Assembly (NCBI RefSeq): GCF_003946025.1
Contig: NZ_RHNR01000001.1
Location: 1-64,000 of the forward strand
Reading direction: 5' to 3'
Length of the DNA stretch: 64,000 bases
From: Lacticaseibacillus songhuajiangensis
GTDB lineage: Bacteria; Bacillota; Bacilli; Lactobacillales; Lactobacillaceae
Below the pieces are notes generated by a model, which was not told where the DNA came from, ran no database searches, and saw only the letters and a list, made by a program, of their open reading frames with translations. Each line of letters starts with the position of its first letter. Positions within the stretch are counted from its first letter, which is position 1. This document shows positions 60,977 to 64,000 of this stretch, piece by piece. The position numbers were made by a program, and so were the translations under genes.

Positions 60977-62179
60977 TCAGTGCGTGCTGGACGCTGTGGG
61001 TGCGTCTGGGGCTGGCTCACTGACGGTCACTGGCTGCTCTGCGTGCGTGGTGTTCACGCCATGCAACGCTCGCCGCAGCAACAATGGCGCAATCAAGGTC
61101 GCGGCCACAATGGCGGTGATGATCATCGCGTAGTAGCGGCCCGATAGCAGTCCCGCGCTGCGCCCGAGCTGCGCAATAATCAGCGCCATCTCGCCGCGAC
61201 TGACCATCCCCGCCCCAACGATGTAGGCGTCACGCCAACTACCGCCGCACAGGCGCGTGCCGGCGCCGGCACCAACGAGCTTGGTGAGCACGGCCAGCAC
61301 TGTCAGCAGAACCGTCAGTCCCCAGTTAATGCCCGCACCGAGGTTCAGCTGCAGACCGATGCTGGCGAAGAAGACGGGAATGAACACGGCGTTGCCGACC
61401 ACGTTGACCGCGGCGTCCACTTCCGCGCGTACCTTGGTCTGCGCCACCACGATGCCGGCAAAGAAAGCGCCGAGCGCATCACTCAGGCCGACCAGTTCCG
61501 CTAGTCCGGCAAGTGCCAGGCAAAAGGCGAGCGCAGTGAGCGGCGTTGCTAGCGGAATGAGGAGCTTCTTACTCAGGTGCATCGTGGCAGGCACGAGGTA
61601 ACGACCACCCAACCAGACGAGAACGAAGAAGAGCAACTGGAGGCCAATTTTCGGGAGCATTTTGCCCCCACCACTGGTCTGCTGGGTGAACACGCCGAGC
61701 AGAATGACCGCGATGATGTCGTCTAGCACCGCGGCGCCGAGGATGATGTTACCGGCGCGACTAGCCAGCACGCCCGCCTCGCGCAGCACGGCGACGGAGA
61801 TCGACACACTGGTCGCCGCGAAGATAATGCCGATGAACAGGCTCTCGATGCGGCTCGTGCCGATGCCGCGGCCGAAGAGGTACATCACGCCCAGCGGCAG
61901 CACGACGCCGAACGTCGCGACCACCACGCTTGGCAGCAGGTGCCGACGCAGCTGCTTGAGGTCGGTCTCCATCCCCGCTGCGAACATGAGGATGACCACG
62001 CCGATGCTACTCATTTCGCTGAGTGTGTGCGTGAGCGGCACCCAGTTCAGCAGGCTGGGGCCGAGCACGACGCCAACGAGCATCTGGCCGATAACGACAG
62101 GCATCCCTAGGCGTGCGAACAGGTGCCCGCCAAGGGTCGTGCCGATGATAATGAGTGCGAGGGTGAGTGCAAAATTCAT
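60977..62179 (-). CDS. Cation:proton antiporter, CPA2 family
   Basis: A 400-residue membrane protein with about twelve helices. The first helices (MNFALTLALIIIGTTLGGHLFARLG), GMPVVIGQMLVGVVLGP and AAVLDDIIAVILLG (the ion-binding Asp-Asp pair) fit Na+/H+ or K+/H+ exchangers of the CPA2 family. The ATG at 62179 is chosen because AGGAG is eight bases upstream; an upstream extension into the leader is not supported. The C-terminal tail is short and has no RCK domain. A long structured leader upstream suggests RNA-level control. Confidence 0.9.
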   Translation of the reverse strand: MNFALTLALIIIGTTLGGHLFARLGMPVVIGQMLVGVVLGPSLLNWVPLTHTLSEMSSIGVVILMFAAGMETDLKQLRRHLLPSVVVATFGVVLPLGVMYLFGRGIGTSRIESLFIGIIFAATSVSISVAVLREAGVLASRAGNIILGAAVLDDIIAVILLGVFTQQTSGGGKMLPKIGLQLLFFVLVWLGGRYLVPATMHLSKKLLIPLATPLTALAFCLALAGLAELVGLSDALGAFFAGIVVAQTKVRAEVDAAVNVVGNAVFIPVFFASIGLQLNLGAGINWGLTVLLTVLAVLTKLVGAGAGTRLCGGSWRDAYIVGAGMVSRGEMALIIAQLGRSAGLLSGRYYAMIITAIVAATLIAPLLLRRALHGVNTTHAEQPVTVSEPAPDAPTASSTH

Positions 62180-62449
62180 AGAAAAACTCCTTTGTGTGGG
62201 TAGTTGGCACATTGTGTTGGCGCGCCTGACGTGACTGCGCAGTCGCGCGCCAGGGAGCAGGTTACTTGCATACAAACCGGCCTCGGCAAAAATCCTAAGC
62301 CCGGGATTTTAACCGATTCCGGCTTGTATTCCGTAACCTCCCGCTCTCTGGCGCAGCCTACAAAAAAAGCGTTCAGTCCTCCACCCCGGTTAACCCAAAT
62401 CCGGGGTGAATTCTTGAACGCTTGCGCTTCAACCATGTGTATTTATCTT
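62180..62449 (-). promoter_or_regulatory. Long structured leader of the antiporter gene, possible riboswitch
   Basis: About 270 nt lie between the promoter and the antiporter start. First comes a hairpin AAGCGTTC...GAACGCTT (62423 to 62367) enclosing CACCCCGG/CCGGGGTG, directly followed by seven T: a terminator-like structure. Next a long imperfect stem pairs GCGCCAG...GGTTAC...ATACAA (62356-62318) with TTGTAT...GTAACC...CTGGCGC (62280-62237). This arrangement is typical of attenuation by a riboswitch. I could not match it to a known class. Confidence 0.55.
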
Positions 62450-62455
62450 GCAACT

Positions 62456-62485
62456 AGTATACCGAACTACCGACGTGTTCTGCAA
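62456..62485 (-). promoter_or_regulatory. Promoter of the antiporter leader
   Basis: TTGCAG (62485-62480), an 18-base spacer and TATACT (62461-62456) on the minus strand, just after the stop of the TVP38-family gene. Confidence 0.6.
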
Positions 62486-62510
62486 GTCGCGTGCAAACAG
62501 GCAGTGTGCC

Positions 62511-63224
62511 TTACGATTCCGCCTGCAAGCGGCGCCGCCGAATCCGCACGCCGAGTTCCGCTAGGCCGAAGATGGCCGCTACCGTCAGCAGTGTCAGCAA
62601 GCTCTTCCACGCCGTCGTCGTCACCACGAGGTCACCGCCGAACGCATACAGAAAGCCGGCAATGGACGAGCCGACCGCACAGGACGCGATGTGCATCTTG
62701 GGGTCCATGCGCAGGGTGCTCGCCGCCATGTTGATGAAGGCGGTCGGAATCATCGGCAGTGCGTAACCGACCACCATCCCCAGTTCCGGCCGGCGCATTT
62801 TGATCAGGTAGGCGTAAATCCGCGACTGCAGCTCATTTTGGTGCTTGCTCTCGATACGGTGGAACATGTGGCTCTGAATCAGGTTGCCGACCGTTAGTCC
62901 AACCGCATCGACGGCAAATCCCAACCAGTGGCCCAGACAGACCCCAATCAGGATGGCGACGACCGAACTCGGCGCGCCCGGAATCAAGGTGACGACAATC
63001 AGCACGAGGCCGAACGCGATGAAGGCAAATGCGCCGAGGTGGCGGATGCCGAGCAGGTAGTGGCGGTAATCGCCAACCAGCTCCAGCAAGGCGCGCACCT
63101 GATCATTGTGCCGCAAACCAAAGAACAGCAAGGTGCCCGCAATCACCAGCACAATCAGGGCGATAATCATCCGCACCCGCTTGGTTAACTTCAAATCGTG
63201 CGTCTGTGCATCCAGCTTCGTCAT
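62511..63224 (-). CDS. TVP38/TMEM64-family membrane protein
   Basis: A 237-residue protein with about six hydrophobic helices and the SNARE-associated (DedA-like VTT) domain: TLIPGAPSSVVAILIGVCLGHWLGF near residue 85 and the later 'G.A.P..PT.FIN..A' segment (YALPMIPTAFINMAAST). The family includes bacterial lipid scramblase or transporter-like proteins. The ATG has GGAGGTGGTGAC upstream. It is followed by the antiporter promoter rather than by a clear terminator of its own. Confidence 0.87.
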   Translation of the reverse strand: MTKLDAQTHDLKLTKRVRMIIALIVLVIAGTLLFFGLRHNDQVRALLELVGDYRHYLLGIRHLGAFAFIAFGLVLIVVTLIPGAPSSVVAILIGVCLGHWLGFAVDAVGLTVGNLIQSHMFHRIESKHQNELQSRIYAYLIKMRRPELGMVVGYALPMIPTAFINMAASTLRMDPKMHIASCAVGSSIAGFLYAFGGDLVVTTTAWKSLLTLLTVAAIFGLAELGVRIRRRRLQAES

Positions 63225-63497
63225 GTCACCACCTCCTCGCGTTCATTTTACACTTAAGACGTCGGCCCCGACTAGCAAAAACGGCGCAAGCACAGTCGAC
63301 ACTTAGCCGAAACTGTGCGTCGAGCAGGCATGTGTAGCGCAAAATGCAGGTAGGGTGAATTTCACAGGCGCATTTTGAACGGCCGCAACACAGCACGTCC
63401 ACTCTGCAAAAATTTTGCCATTCCGCCCCACTTCCGTCAGCCAAAGCCCCTGAACTCTGCTAAAATGATAGTATTCTAATGAAAAAGGGTGAGAATT

Positions 63498-64000
63498 ATG
63501 AAGCAAGGCACCACGATTATTACGCTTGATAACGGCTACCACCTTTGGACCAACACACAAGGCGAAGGCGACATCCACCTTCTTTGCTTGCACGGTGGCC
63601 CTGGTGGCACGCATGAATACTGGGAAAACTTCGGCGAAGAACTCGCAGACCTTGGCGTGCAGGTACATATGTACGACCAGCTCGGCTCCTTCTACTCCGA
63701 CCAGCCTGACTACAGTGACCCTGAAATCGCCAAGAAGTACCTCACAACTGACTACTTCCTGGACGAAGTTGAAGAAGTACGCCAGAAGCTTGGCCTCGAC
63801 AACTTCTACCTGATCGGCCAGTCATGGGGTGGCGCGCTCGTGCAGCTCTACGCCCTGAAGTACGGTCAGCACCTCAAGGGTGCCATCATCTCCTCCATGA
63901 TTGACAACATCGACGAATACGTTGAACACGTCAACTTGTGCCGTGAGGAAGCTTTGCCACCTTCAGCTGTGAAGTACATGCAGAAGATTGAAGCAGAAGG
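63498..64000 (+). CDS. pepI: Proline iminopeptidase, alpha/beta hydrolase (partial, runs off the window)
   Basis: The first 167 codons are present. LLCLHGGPGGTHEYW is the oxyanion-hole HGGPG motif of proline iminopeptidases, and LIGQSWGGAL carries the nucleophilic serine (GQSWGG, about residue 112). The enzyme releases N-terminal proline from peptides and is common in lactobacilli. The ATG at 63498 follows AAAGGGTGAG. The aspartate and histidine of the triad lie beyond the window. The 273 bp upstream hold only the divergent promoter region. Confidence 0.92.
   Translation, partial: MKQGTTIITLDNGYHLWTNTQGEGDIHLLCLHGGPGGTHEYWENFGEELADLGVQVHMYDQLGSFYSDQPDYSDPEIAKKYLTTDYFLDEVEEVRQKLGLDNFYLIGQSWGGALVQLYALKYGQHLKGAIISSMIDNIDEYVEHVNLCREEALPPSAVKYMQKIEAE

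Overview
The window is chromosomal DNA of a fairly GC-rich member of the Lactobacillaceae. I infer this from GuaA, pantothenate kinase, HelD and proline iminopeptidase of lactic-acid-bacterium type, strong AGGAGG ribosome binding sites, frequent TTG/GTG starts and a sortase LPQTG anchor. The species cannot be settled from sequence alone. The scene is a defence-rich insertion hotspot at the 3' end of guaA.

Region 1 (1-8.4 kb, minus strand) is one tight operon: a ParA-type ATPase, two unrecognised proteins, a 1465-residue DEAH helicase fused to an Eco57I-like adenine methyltransferase, a small protein with only the SAM-binding half of a methyltransferase, and a membrane protein. It is preceded by four copies of a TTGGCGGGG palindrome half.

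Region 2 (8489-47823) is a Tn916/Tn5801-superfamily integrative conjugative element of about 39.3 kb. It is bounded by an 11-bp direct repeat (TATTCCCATTC; GAATGGGAATA on the guaA strand). It holds a thioester-domain LPXTG adhesin, a SpoVG-like protein, two YdcP proteins, a set of small acidic paralogues, the FtsK coupling protein, AbiE, oriT, the MobT relaxase, a methyltransferase, ArdA, the TcpE/VirB4/VirB6/NlpC-P60/TcpC channel genes, a cargo segment, a sigma factor, a DUF3173 protein and a tyrosine integrase. The cargo segment holds a type III restriction-modification operon (mod, res, ParB-like, SNF2-like helicase and a fifth truncated gene), with both ends damaged by insertion sequences. 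Inside the element, abiEii is split by a 3.5-kb cassette carrying an ammonium transporter, with a 6-bp target duplication and no transposase.

Region 3 (47.8-57.0 kb, minus strand) is guaA followed by a five-gene overlapping operon: a 1146-residue protein with a helix-hairpin-helix and a sigma-region-4-like helix-turn-helix, a DEAH helicase, a 63-residue protein, a DndD-like SMC ATPase with a CxxC hook, and a 154-residue protein. No phosphorothioation synthesis genes are next to it. I consider this the best candidate for an undescribed defence system.

Region 4 (57.5-64 kb) is ordinary core genome: helD-coaA, a cation/proton antiporter with a long structured leader, a TVP38-family protein and the start of a proline iminopeptidase.

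Two copies of a roughly 147-nt transcription unit (promoter, conserved structured core, terminator) lie at 33.6-33.8 kb and 57.2-57.35 kb and look like members of a dispersed small-RNA family. No tRNA, rRNA or CRISPR array was seen.
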